Assembly: GCA_905331475.1 (NCBI GenBank) | Contig: CAJNYU010000157.1 | Coordinates: forward strand, 310,001-374,000 | Direction of reading: 5' to 3' | DNA: 64,000 nt | Origin: Rotaria socialis | Taxonomy: Eukaryota > Rotifera > Eurotatoria > Philodinida > Philodinidae | In this document: positions 49,217-59,524 of the stretch, piece after piece | Numbering within the stretch: the first letter of the stretch is position 1 | Layout of the letters: every line of letters begins with the position of its first letter | The notes under the pieces: generated by a model | What the model was told of the DNA's origin: nothing | Database searches by the model: none | Seen by the model: the letters and a program-made list of their open reading frames with translations, nothing else | Made by a program: the position numbers and the translations under genes

Positions 49217-51148
49217 GTATAGGTAAATATTCTACGAGAATGTTTCGTTTCTATTGAGAGAACGATACAACAAGGTTAAACTTAAATGCAATGTGTTTCT
49301 TATTCATCGCTCAACTTTTTTTTTCAGTCAACAACATCTACCTTTCAATTTGATTCGTCGAAGTGATTGAAGTTAAGAGAAATAAAAAAAATGTGCAAGA
49401 ATAATATTATTGACGAGTGAGATACTCGTTATATTTCCTATGCACTAATGTAAAAAGAAATTGGAGAATAAAAAGAGATTTTTTTATTGATGTTTGCATG
49501 TCAAAATAAAGAACGCAATAAAAATGATCGAAACAAATACTGAATGAATTGATGTTAACCAATCGATAAATCAGATAATGAGTAAGTAAGCATTATAGGA
49601 AAAACGTTGTTGTTTACGTCAGTCAGTATAAATAATATATACTGATTAACGAAAAAACATCAAGCAGAATGAAGATAGTGTCATCAATACTATTGCTGAT
49701 TGTGTTTTTTAAATGAAAATAAACAAGAAAAAACTTAGCTGATTCTATCCTATAAGAAATTTATTTATTTATTTTTGTATTAGTTTGATTTCGATCTCAA
49801 TCATAATTGAAATTAGCTTCATAATACTTAACCTTTTTACTTCATATTTTACTGGGCAATAATGATAATCGTCGCTCAAGATCTCTCTATCTTTATATAT
49901 AGAAGATATGCACATGCTGTAAGATAGGATCATTTATATCTATCGAAGAATTTGAGCAAAGTTTGATATAAATAATATGTATTTGCCAAAAGATTTCATA
50001 TATGAAACAATGACTTTCTTTTCAAGAGAAAACAGGTTATATTGTACTATATCTACAAGAACATTAAAACTATATCTGGCATGAAGACATTATTGAGGAT
50101 GAAATATACTCTAGTACCTAACCATATAAAATAAATTTGTTGGCCACGAAATGACTAGATTTAGAATCAAAATATATCTTCTTTGACTTCTTTCATGCAT
50201 TGAAGCAAAAAAATATTAATAGAAACGATGATACACATGTACATCTAGTTTTCCATCTATTGTAAAAGAAACATCAAAGTAATTATATTTATCTAATGTA
50301 TTAAAACAAAGTGCATACTATATTTCAGCTTTCAAGCAAGACATGGTATACGATTCTGCTAAAAGTGTTGCAACTTTAGAAGTGAAAAATAACTAGCAGA
50401 AAATAGATTAAACACAGCAATAAATAAAGATTAAGAGGCAGAGTTGTTCATGACTACTTTCAATTCTAACATGCAAAAGCTAGAATAGGATCAAATAGAA
50501 AAGTTTAAGAAAAGTGAATAGTAATTAATGTCAAATAAAATTCCAGCATTACTGTTGATTTTAATTATTTTTCAGCAATGTATACAATGTCAATGGTTTA
50601 TTTTGCCTTTTTTGTTTTTTACAAAATCATGGATTGCATATTAATAATGCACCACATTAATTTCTATCCTGATTAAAAAATGATTAAAGAAATCTTTTAC
50701 TTCTATTATGTATTCATTTTCAACGATAGATCATCAAATAATTTGACACCACGATTGTCGATTAACGATTTTGGTTTTCGAAATTTATTCGATTTGATAA
50801 ATAACAAAAAATGTATAATATTTAGTTTCATTTGCGTAATTTATTCATCTTCATACAAATATGAAAACATCACGTTCGTGTACGTCATTGAAAGTTGAAG
50901 CCACGATCTTGAGTTTCATACAAGAAAACTTTGAATTGACACCAATCATTTGATGATGTTATCCAACTTTTGTAAAGATTGGGAAAAAGTCATTACGATC
51001 TATTACAAAATAAATTCAAGCAAGCAAAGATAGTGTTAAAAATTAGATATCAAATTATATTTTTTTCATACTTGCGAAAAAGCATTACATGTCACAAGTT
51101 TTTCATATTGGCACAAACATAAAGCATACATTTCAATTGTTGTGATCT
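49217..51148. other. Gene-free region upstream of the BTB gene
   Basis: AT-rich sequence with no supported exon or repeat. It includes the probable promoter of the BTB gene near 49220-49400. A small open frame at 50680-50898 has no family similarity. Confidence 0.55.
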
Positions 51149-51434
51149 AGACAATGTCTTCCATCCATTAAAGTAAGTCCTACAACACGAAACAGACGAT
51201 CGGCTTTAACATTTCGTTATTGATATCGAATGAATCGGTAATAGTACTTTTCAACTTAAGCATCAGACTAGTGTTATTGGATAAAAAAAAGGCGCGAAAA
51301 AGAGAAGAGAGGGTTAATGACTTTGTTCTGAAAAAGTGAGTTGAATGGTAATTGCTCTCTTGATCGTGTCTCTGCTTTTCTGTTAACAATAAAACGATTC
51401 GTAAGCAAAAGCTAACATTTGGTAGCAGCGAGTA

Positions 51435-52371
51435 ATGCCGATTGAAGGTACAAATTTAGAAAATTTATTAAAGCTAGTAATTCAAATGAACGCTATCATT
51501 ATCGAAGAAATGCATGAACAACGAAAAGAAATACAAACTCAAGCTCAAGCTCAACAGGCACTTATTTCAACACCACTTCATTCATCGACTGATACATCAT
51601 CACGATCAATTAACAAGATAAACGTTAAACCGAAAGAATACAATGGAACAAGTGAAGAAAATGTCATTACCTGGTTGATAGCATTAGAGGAAATTATGAA
51701 AAATCGATGCATTATTGATGATGAGAAAATCTCGCTAGCTGCTAGCTTATTAGGTGGCACTGCTTTACAATGGTTTGCCAACTTGAAATTGAAAAATCAA
51801 GGACCATCACCTTGGAATGAATTTAAGAATAAATTAAAATCTAAGTTTCAACCAATTGATTTTCAAGAAAACCTTCGACAACAATTATTGCAATTACGTC
51901 AGAAACAGTCCTTACACGATTACATTCATTTTTTTCGAAGCCTAGTCGGTCAAACCGCTAGTATGGACGAATTAACACAATAAGTTATGTTATTCGTAAA
52001 TGGTTTGTCACTTAACACCAGTTTATATGTACAGTTCAAACATCCACAAACGGTTGAAGAAGCTATACGTGAAGCAACTACTTACGGCAATGTTATGGCT
52101 ATTAGTAAAACTAATAACAACAAATTTAATCCATTTTTTGAAGCCCTCTGCTAATGCAGAATTCAACGCTATTAATTCACGACAATCACAGCAACAACGC
52201 CACACGACATCATTTACTACAGCTACAACAAAAGATGATTGTTTTAAATTTGGCTTATGTTTTTATTGCAAAGAACCAGGTCATCGTGCCTTGAAATGTC
52301 CAAAACGACCGCAACAACAACAGTACCAACGTTCATCAGAATCTTCATATCGAAAAAACGGCCAGTGGTAG
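51435..52371 (+). pseudogene. Retrotransposon gag (broken)
   Basis: The first segment (51435-51983) has the gag-like block with ALQWFANLKL and WNEFKNKLKSKFQP, then an in-frame TAA at 51981-51983. Coding similarity goes on in the same frame (FVNGLSLNTS, QTVEEAIREATTYGNVMAIS) up to about 52135. There a +1 shift at a T run leads to the frame with the CCHC knuckle CFYCKEPGHRALKC (52257-52300). The in-frame stop and frameshift show it is no longer functional as one protein. Confidence 0.85.
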
Positions 52372-53696
52372 ATGTGGCGGGGAGCACATCTACCTCTTCT
52401 TCTTCTTTTGAATCCTCGTGTCATCTAGATGTTTTAAGTTCTTCCATTGTTTCTAGTTTTCCACATGTTCAAGATGCTACTGAATCGAATCGACTTAGTC
52501 TGCTCAAACAACAAGATGCTATTCATGATAAAATAGTACTAGAAAATGCTGATATTGCTACCGATCCAGTTCGTGAAATTAGGTCAATGATGACAGCAAA
52601 AGATATCGATAAATCAGCCTTGCTATATTTAGAAGGGAATGTCAATGGATATGATGCACATGCACTTATCGATTGTGGTACATCACATAATTTTATATCT
52701 GAAGATTTTATTAAACGTCATAAATTCAAAATCAGCAATACTCCACGTGTTTCAGTCACTATTGCTAATGGAGTGACGTCATATATAGATCAAGCATTGC
52801 TGGATTTTGACTTGAAATTAGATGATTTCAACGACAAAATAACATTAGCTTATGTTTTTCCAATTAATTCTAAAGCAAACCACGATGTGATTTTAGGTCT
52901 GCCATGGTTATTTAAAAATAATCCTCGTATAAATTGGCAAACACGAACCATCACCATTATAAAAAAAATGATCGAAAATATCTGCTTAAAACAACATTTT
53001 TTCGACAATAATAATGTTTATGATAAATATGTCAATGATGTAGAATATACTAATAATATTCTAATTAATGCGAAACAACTATCAAGGTGTAAAAAGGTTT
53101 ACTTGGTGACGATTAAAACAACATCCGATTATTCTATTACTACAGTATCATCAACCAATAAACAACTCAAACAGCTACTCGAAGAATTTAGTGACGTATT
53201 TCCAGATGATTTAATCGAATTACCACCAATACGTGATATAGATCATGAAATAAAAATACTTGAAAATGTCACACCACCATCTCAACCGCCATTCAGAATG
53301 TCACAACCGGAATTAGTTGAATTAAAGCGTCAGCTAGAAATTTTATTAGAAAAAGGTTTTATCCGTCCTAGCAAGTCACCATATGCTGCTCCGGTTTAAT
53401 TTGCCAAGAAAAAGGATGGCACATTACGTATGTGTGTTGATTACCGTACATTGAATAAAATTACCATAAAAAACAAGTACCCAGTTCCACGTATTGATGA
53501 AATGTTAGATCAACTTAACGGTGCAAAAATCTTTTCAAGACTTGATTTAAGAACCGGTTATCATCAAATTAGAATTAAAGATGATCATATCTAAAAGACT
53601 GCATTTCGAACACGTTATGGATCATTTGAATTTATTGTACTACCATTTGGTTTAACAAGCGCACCACTGACACTTATGAGATTGATGAATTCTATC
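52257..53696 (+). pseudogene. Retrotransposon protease and reverse transcriptase (broken, truncated)
   Basis: The frame overlaps the end of gag. The protease region has ALIDCGTSHNFIS, with DCGT at the catalytic Asp position where family members more often have DTGA or DSGA. The reverse transcriptase start shows [54 protein letters not shown] and LPFGLTSAP. Stops interrupt it at 53397-53399 and 53593-53595. Similarity ends at RLMNSI, and the sequence then changes to the foldback element at 53697. Confidence 0.88.
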
Positions 53697-54623
53697 CCAT
53701 GTCGCCTCTTTTTTATCAACTGTGCCGCAGTTACGCGTAGAGCCAATTCTGCGTCGCAGTTACGCGTAACTATGGCGCATTGATCGCAGTGAAGATTTCT
53801 ATAAGAAACTACGCTTAGTATGACTCAGATCAACGTAACTGCGTCCTAGTGATCGCATCCTACGATCTGTTGTAGGTATAAATGACCAATTACAAATTAT
53901 TCCTCCTTATTTGTAATTGGCTACACTCGAACAATAAAACTTAGTAATAGTAGTGTTTATCACATTTTCGTTCATAAGTCATTCTACTACAAGCAGTGAA
54001 ATGCATAGTTTTTATTTCTTTTAAAAATGTCTAGATTAGAATTTTTTTAGTTTTTCAATTTTTGTAATTAATTTTTTTTTCTTTTATCATTAAATTATTT
54101 CAAATTTCTTTTTCTTTTTCTTTTATGCATTCAATTTTTAAAAATTTTTTTAGATCTTAATTTTAAAATTTTTCTAGATATTAATTTTTAATTTTCCTTA
54201 AGTTTTAAACTAAAATTTTTTTAAAAATTTTTATTTTAGTAAATTTTTAGAATTTTTTAGGTTTCAATTTTTCAATTATTTTTATTGTGAAAACTTTTAA
54301 TTTAAAAATTGTTTTTTAATTTTTTATAAAAGTTTAAATTTTATAGTTGTTTTTCATGTTTTGTGCAAAAAATTTTTTAAACTCAATAAAAATACAACTA
54401 AAAGGAAACCTTAATCTATGTTATCTTTTGTACCATTTGCGAGGTCACTGTGAACTATAATTACGAAAAAATTGGGCGCAGTTATGCGTAACTGTGATTT
54501 TTCTCCCGTAACTACGCGTAACTGCGATTTTTTTCATCGTAGTTGCGCGTAACTACGTCGCAATTTTCCGCAATTACGGGTCACAGTGCGATCGCAGTTT
54601 CATCGTAATGAAACAGATGGGTT
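53697..54623. mobile_element. Foldback element, GCAGTTACGCGTAACTGC word, CCCAT ends
   Basis: Starts CCCATGTCGCC and ends, inverted, CCCATCTG. Both terminal regions (53730-53850 and 54470-54610) repeat GCAGTTACGCGTAACTGCG and close variants, which are palindromic. The middle 500 bp is extremely AT-rich (runs of AATTTTTAAA). It abuts the truncated reverse transcriptase, so it either cut the retrotransposon or replaced its 3' part. Confidence 0.6.
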
Positions 54624-55059
54624 TTTTTCTAGATATTTTAGTTTTTGTTTTCTATCTTTAATTGAAAAACAACCTTTGTCATTCAGAATATATATTAATA
54701 ATTTAAAAATTAATTGTTCGTGCTATTGAGTGCTGTATCGTAACAAATTTTAGTATTCTTTTTTCTGTAGTTTTTTTTTGTATCTGTGAATTCATAGTGA
54801 TCAAATATCTTTTTCGAAAACATTGAGCATTCATTTGTCTTGAATGATATTTAATTGTCTTCTATATGTGTTAAGTGCTGGTTTTTGAAACATAGTATTT
54901 ATTTATGTAATTTATAGACAATAAAATACTAAAGTATGTGAGTATTATAAATCATTTCATCGCACTAATATACCATTGTTGATAGGTTAACGAAATAGAA
55001 TGCATATAATATACAAAATAGTGAACTAAGTATAAATGAATGAGTAAATCTTGTAAAAA
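54624..55059. other. Gene-free AT-rich spacer
   Basis: AT-rich sequence between two foldback elements. No resumption of reverse transcriptase similarity is visible, so the retrotransposon does not simply continue after the insertion. Confidence 0.5.
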
Positions 55060-55200
55060 GCTACAGAGTACTCGGAAGATACGTGGGTAGTATTCATAGA
55101 AAACTCAGTTTTATGAGGCGAGTACTCATGAGTACTCGTGACATTTTCTAGCGTGAGTACTTTTTGAGTACTACCCTATGAGTACCTTCACTAGAGAAGC
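55060..55200. mobile_element. Foldback element, GAGTACTC word
   Basis: Copies of GAGTACTC occur throughout, and GGGTAGTA (55085-55092) is inverted as TACTACCC (55169-55176). The word is itself palindromic, as in the other elements. Outer limits are uncertain. Confidence 0.5.
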
Positions 55201-55985
55201 TATAAACCAGGTAATTGAATACAGTCATCAGACAGGGGCCGTATTTCACACTTCACGGCCATATACAAACCATATTATTCGACCAAGAAAGTATCTGAAG
55301 TGTCTCACGTAAGCGTTTTTACTTTTTAAATGCTCATATCCTTTTAGTAGAGGATTAGCGACACTAAGGTCGTGTTACTTGTTGAATAATGCAATAAATT
55401 GCGACTGAATTAGTTACTCTGTTGCATAACTATCTTGCGAAACAAACTTCCTACAAGTTCATCGTAAACTGCTTTTGTAATTCACAATGAAGAGCCATTC
55501 TTATTCTTTCAGAAAAGGGTCCGCGAATCCTGCCACTTGTTTTAAAGATGCAAGCATTTCATTCGAATTGAATATTATTTTAAGTTTATACGTAGATGCA
55601 ATGATTTCATTCGACCTCAATGTTATTTTAATTTTATAGATGCAAGCATTTCATTTGAATTGAATACTATTTTAATTTTATACGTAGATGCAGGTATTTC
55701 ATTCGCATTGATCATTCTTTTTTTTTTATAACGGAATAATTGAGGTATATCACTAATGTATAGTCATAATTGTTTGCATTTTAGAAATGAAAATAATATT
55801 TTGGATCATATTTTTTCTTAGTCTGATGTTCTATTTAATTTATATAGTCTTTTCACTCGATCATGTATATGGTAAAGTATTCTAGTGGATAATACAGTAT
55901 AGCAGTTCAATCATAGAGCTCCACGTTCAAATCCAAAAGTAAGCCCAAAAAGAGTAACTATCGAAACGTAAAGTAACGCATAACG
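55201..55985. repeat. Gene-free spacer with short tandem repeat of a 55-60 bp unit
   Basis: Between 55545 and 55705 a unit of roughly 60 bp (GATGCAAGCATTTCATT, then GAATTGAATATTATTTTAA, then TTATACGTA) occurs about four times with differences. No exon was found. A tRNA-like stretch near 55872-55930 was considered and rejected. Confidence 0.5.
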
Positions 55986-56202
55986 TACCCAGTGAAAAAT
56001 GTTGTAAAAAAGAACGCGTTCCAAGAGAGTGAATGCCATTTTTTTAAGAAAAGAAAACGTCCCAAAAAAAGTGGAACGCTTTCCCACAATAAAAATTTCA
56101 TTTCGGAATGCTTTCCAGTTTTGTTTGAACGTTTTCTTTTCTTAAAAAAGGGCATTCACTCTCTTGAAATGCCTTCTTTTTTACAACATTTTTCATTGGG
56201 TA
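55986..56202. mobile_element. Foldback MITE, TACCCAGTG ends, GGAACG/GGAATG word
   Basis: A 217-bp element, self-complementary almost end to end. The ends TACCCAGTGAAAAATGTTG and, inverted, TACCCAATGAAAAATGTTG match with one difference. Paired blocks AAGAGAGTGAATGCC and TTTAAGAAAAGAAAACGT continue inward. TA flanks both sides of the CCCAG ends. Confidence 0.8.
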
Positions 56203-56219
56203 TATGATATAGAAGTATG

Positions 56220-56640
56220 GAAATAAGATAGAGCAGCTTCAACAAGAACACAATAAAGAAAGAGTTCCAGCTGTACATGGAATTCGTTTTTGGTCATTCC
56301 TTTCTTAGGAATGGCTCAAAACACGTTCATCGAAAAGTGGAACTCATCATTGATCATTATAAATAGGAGCGACCGATAACGCTTTCCATGAAAGTGAAAA
56401 ATATTTCTTTTAGAATAGAAAATGCCCCAAAAGCTATGGAATGCGTAGTTCACCGCTCTGAATTGAAAACTTAAGGAACGCATTCCACATTCTTTGAAAA
56501 CTTCATTTAAGAAAAACAAGTACCTTCGAAAATTGGAATGTGTCCTTCACCGTTCCATATTGGAACGGTTTCCATCTTCCGAAAAAACTTTTCTAAGACT
56601 GGAATGAGCTCTATTCCATTTTTTCCATGATGTGTGACAG
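56220..56640. repeat. Foldback-like cluster, GGAATG/CATTCC word
   Basis: Many copies of GGAATG, GGAACG and their complements are spread over 420 bp, with blocks such as GGAACGCATTCC and GTTCCATATTGGAAC. The private word is the same as in the neighbouring 55986-56202 element, so the two may be related or one may be a rearranged copy. No clear terminal repeats were found. Confidence 0.45.
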
Positions 56641-56869
56641 TTCAGTTTTAGTTCCGATCTGTCAAGAGTAGGCGTATAACGAACCCGAACTGAAGTTTGG
56701 AGTTTGAATTTCTACATTAAACGGTTGACTTATTAGTATAATAGATCATGAAAAGAGAGGTTTAGCATCTGAATTGAAAGGATTTGAGTGTTGGTGACAG
56801 TAGCAGTGAGTATTTTAAGCGTGTCTTCATACTTTTTCACACACCCCTAACAATAAAAACCCTAATCCG

Positions 56870-57010
56870 CTCTCTCGCGACGACTCCCCGGGGAGTCCCC
56901 GCAAAATAAAGAAATCCCTGGGGAGTCTCTGTCGTGAGTCCCCGGAGATTTGTCAAGGGACTCCCTGGGGATTCTTTTAGGGAGAGTTGACTAGGGGAGG
57001 TTTCTTTGGC
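56870..57010. repeat. Foldback-like cluster, ACTCCCCGGGGAGT word
   Basis: Contains the perfect palindrome ACTCCCCGGGGAGT and variants (TCCCTGGGGAGTC, AGTCCCCGGAGA, GACTCCCTGGGGA). It is strongly GC-rich against an AT-rich background. Ends are not defined. Confidence 0.45.
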
Positions 57011-57300
57011 TGTTAGTATGAGTGGCTATATATAAAACCGCATTCACGATTCATACTGTAGCCATATACATTGTTTATTCGATATCATTTTAAAACCGTA
57101 ATTTTATCGTGATTTCCCCGCAAAACTAGTTTTTTTTAAAACGATCGTTTCCATACGCCACATCTGTAACGAATAATAAGCGCCTTGCTGGGTTAATACA
57201 TAAGACAAACTGGATAGAGCTGGGAGTGTGTGTGAGCTTTATGGGATGGCCCAGACATTCAAGACCCACACCCACGCCCTCAAGATCAACGACAAGAATT

Positions 57301-57366
57301 CAAGGAGGTAGGTGCTGACACCAAACACCGAGAAGTGTTGGGCAGGTGCCAGCACTTACCCCCTTG
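57301..57366. repeat. Strong hairpin upstream of the SDR-glycosyltransferase gene
   Basis: A 66-bp inverted repeat. The left arm, CAAGGAGGTAGGTGCTGACA, pairs with a right arm ending ACTTACCCCCTTG, with three mismatches in the outer 22 bp. Inner bases (AAACACC/GTGTTGG) extend the stem to a GAGAA loop. It could be a tiny foldback element or a transposon end. It lies about 350 bp before the ATG at 57716, so a regulatory role cannot be excluded. Confidence 0.5.
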
Positions 57367-57715
57367 CAAGAATTTAGGACAGTGATTGTCTCCAGTTCTG
57401 CCTTAAGGCTTACATCTTATTCCACACTACTACCGTCTCCTGTTTCAGGCACCGTGCACATTTCTTCTGCATACCGTTATTCATTTAAGCAAAACAAGTT
57501 TTGTACACGTGGAAAATTTATCAGGCATTTATTTTTGTTCGTTTCTCTCATTCCTTATCGTAATTTTGTAGCAACATGATTAGCTGTGCTTTTGTGGCGA
57601 TAGAACTGCCGTTAAAACTCAGTTGTCGCATAATTAAAACGTAATAACAAAGTTTTGTGTGATAGTTTATAATATAAATATAAATGTAGTATTTTTAGAT
57701 TAATCAATTTTAGAT

Positions 57716-59524
57716 ATGTCACTGATTATTGCTTTAATTATCGGTACAGGTCATGAATTAGACGATGAAATCGCTTATCAGTTAGGAAAGCGAGGTGTAT
57801 GTGTTTTATTTTGTTCAAGCAATGAAAATAAACTTGAACGAATAATAAAGAAGTTGAGAGATGAAGATATCGAAGCCAAATTTACTGTACTTGATGCTAT
57901 TGATCTTCAAACCATTGACAAACTTATTGAACAAATTGATGATCAGTTTGGCCAATTAGATATATTAATTAATGTTGGAATATTACTTAATCATGGTCAA
58001 TTTAAAATAAATATTATCTCACGTCATGGATTTGAAGCAAAAGAATTTTTCGATACATTGACTGTATCGCAGGTATTTATACCATTGCTTAAAAAATCTG
58101 CTTCCAGTTGTGTAATTAATGTATATGGTGAAATGAGTGACCATAATTCTAGATTGAAAGCATTGGGTGAATTATTTCATGATTGTTCGTCAAAAATAGC
58201 ATTACATAAATTTATTGACCAATTTAATAAACAATTTTGTAATACAAATATCAAGATCAGTTCTGTTACACTTGGCGATGATAAGAATGTTCAAACCATA
58301 CAGGAAGAAGCTAGTCGTATCGTTCAGTTAGCAACTTTAGATTTTTTTGAACCTTCGAAATCCAAGACAATACGTATTCTTTACGGCATTGTGGGTGAGG
58401 GTTTGGGTCATGCCACACGATCCAAAGTCACTCTTGAAATGCTTATGAAGGAGCAACATCATGTCAAAGCGGTGGTGAGCAATCGTGCATATAAGTTTCT
58501 TCATGACAGCTTTTCAAATCGATTCCCACGTTGTGCTGCAGCGAGTGACGGCGAAGCAGCTATCGATATAATCGAAATCGAAGGTTTAACAATGCAATTT
58601 GTTGATAATGTATTTGATGAAAAAGCTTCAGTACTACATACAATGCAACGCATGCCAAATATACTTAACAAAAGCATTGGTGCATATTATCAGAATCTAG
58701 CTTTTTGGAAGCCTCGGGCTGTTATTAGTGATTTTGACAGCTTTGCTTACATTTTTGCTAAAACACACGGATTACCAATCCTGTCGATCGACAATCAACA
58801 CGTTGTGAAACGATGCTTAATTCCAGAAGAAGCTAGAGAGTCCAATCCAAAAGCATTCAACACATACAAAGGTTTTGTCAATGCAAAACTTCCACGCTGT
58901 GATCAATACATTATTACTGGTTTCTTTACTCCCGCGATTCGTGACAAGTACAAAACTAAAACTGTGCTTGTTCCTCCAATTCTTCGCCAGGCTATTCTTG
59001 ACGCAAAGCCATTACCAGCTGAACATGGTGAACATTTTCTTGTTTACCAAAGTAGCAAAAGTGACACGTCACTAATCTCTACTTTACAAGCCTTTGGAGA
59101 AAAATGTATCATTTATGGGCTCGGCCGAGAAGAAAAAATAGATAATCTAGAATTCAAAGGGTTTTCTGAACAAGGATTTGTAGACGATTTGGCACGTGCA
59201 AAAGGTGTCATTGCTAATGGTGGACTTTCTCTTATGAACGAAGCAGTCAGCTTGCAGCGGCCATTTTTCAGTGTACCCGTCGAGAATCAGTATGAGCAAG
59301 TGCTTAACGCATGGTACTTGGAAAAGCTAGGTTATGGCGTCTTTGTCGATAAAATAGAGCTTGAACCACTTCAAAAATGGGCACAAAACATTCCACAATA
59401 TGCAAAAGCACTTTCAAACTATCATCATGATTCAAACATGCAACTGTACAAGACGGTGAAAACATTTCTCGAAGAATGCAATAGAAGATTTATATGGTGG
59501 GATCCATTAAAGTGTATTAAATGA
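57716..59524 (+). CDS. Intronless SDR-like / MJ1255-type glycosyltransferase fusion (candidate horizontal transfer)
   Basis: A single uninterrupted frame of 602 residues. Residues 1 to about 215 resemble a short-chain dehydrogenase/reductase: a Rossmann start (LIIALIIGTGHELDDEIAYQ), DILINVG where NNAG is expected, and DCSSKIAL where YxxSK is expected. The glycine motif and catalytic Tyr are degenerate, so this half is probably non-catalytic. Residues about 219-602 resemble prokaryotic GT-B glycosyltransferases of the MJ1255 group, related to family 28. They begin ILYGIVGEGLGHATRS and have VISDFDSFAYIFAK, a VLVPPILR linker and the C-terminal nucleotide-sugar motif IANGGLSLMNEAVSLQRPFF. The acceptor is unknown. 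By eye, GC rises after about 58370. There is no intron in 1.8 kb, while neighbours are split every 100-500 bp, and repeats flank both sides. Transfer is inferred, not proven. Confidence 0.85.
   Translation: MSLIIALIIGTGHELDDEIAYQLGKRGVCVLFCSSNENKLERIIKKLRDEDIEAKFTVLDAIDLQTIDKLIEQIDDQFGQLDILINVGILLNHGQFKINIISRHGFEAKEFFDTLTVSQVFIPLLKKSASSCVINVYGEMSDHNSRLKALGELFHDCSSKIALHKFIDQFNKQFCNTNIKISSVTLGDDKNVQTIQEEASRIVQLATLDFFEPSKSKTIRILYGIVGEGLGHATRSKVTLEMLMKEQHHVKAVVSNRAYKFLHDSFSNRFPRCAAASDGEAAIDIIEIEGLTMQFVDNVFDEKASVLHTMQRMPNILNKSIGAYYQNLAFWKPRAVISDFDSFAYIFAKTHGLPILSIDNQHVVKRCLIPEEARESNPKAFNTYKGFVNAKLPRCDQYIITGFFTPAIRDKYKTKTVLVPPILRQAILDAKPLPAEHGEHFLVYQSSKSDTSLISTLQAFGEKCIIYGLGREEKIDNLEFKGFSEQGFVDDLARAKGVIANGGLSLMNEAVSLQRPFFSVPVENQYEQVLNAWYLEKLGYGVFVDKIELEPLQKWAQNIPQYAKALSNYHHDSNMQLYKTVKTFLEECNRRFIWWDPLKCIK

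Larger units (their letters stand above)
51149..53696 (+). mobile_element. Truncated, inactive Ty3/gypsy LTR retrotransposon
   Basis: The order of parts is LTR-like leader, primer-binding-like site, gag, CCHC knuckle, aspartic protease, and the start of reverse transcriptase. The putative 5' LTR ends near 51418 (...GCTAACA), with an AATAAA signal shortly before. TGGTAGCAGCGAG at 51421-51433 looks like a tRNA primer-binding site. The element stops inside reverse transcriptase at about 53696, where a foldback element begins. The YxDD part, RNase H, integrase and 3' LTR are missing. Confidence 0.85.

Noticed and set aside
55872-55935. tRNA-like stretch with A-box-like AGTGGATAA and B-box-like GTTCAAATCC
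   Set aside because: No paired acceptor or anticodon stems could be drawn; at best a decayed tRNA-derived piece.
58875-59075. Second-frame open stretch inside the fusion gene
   Set aside because: Shadow of the glycosyltransferase frame.
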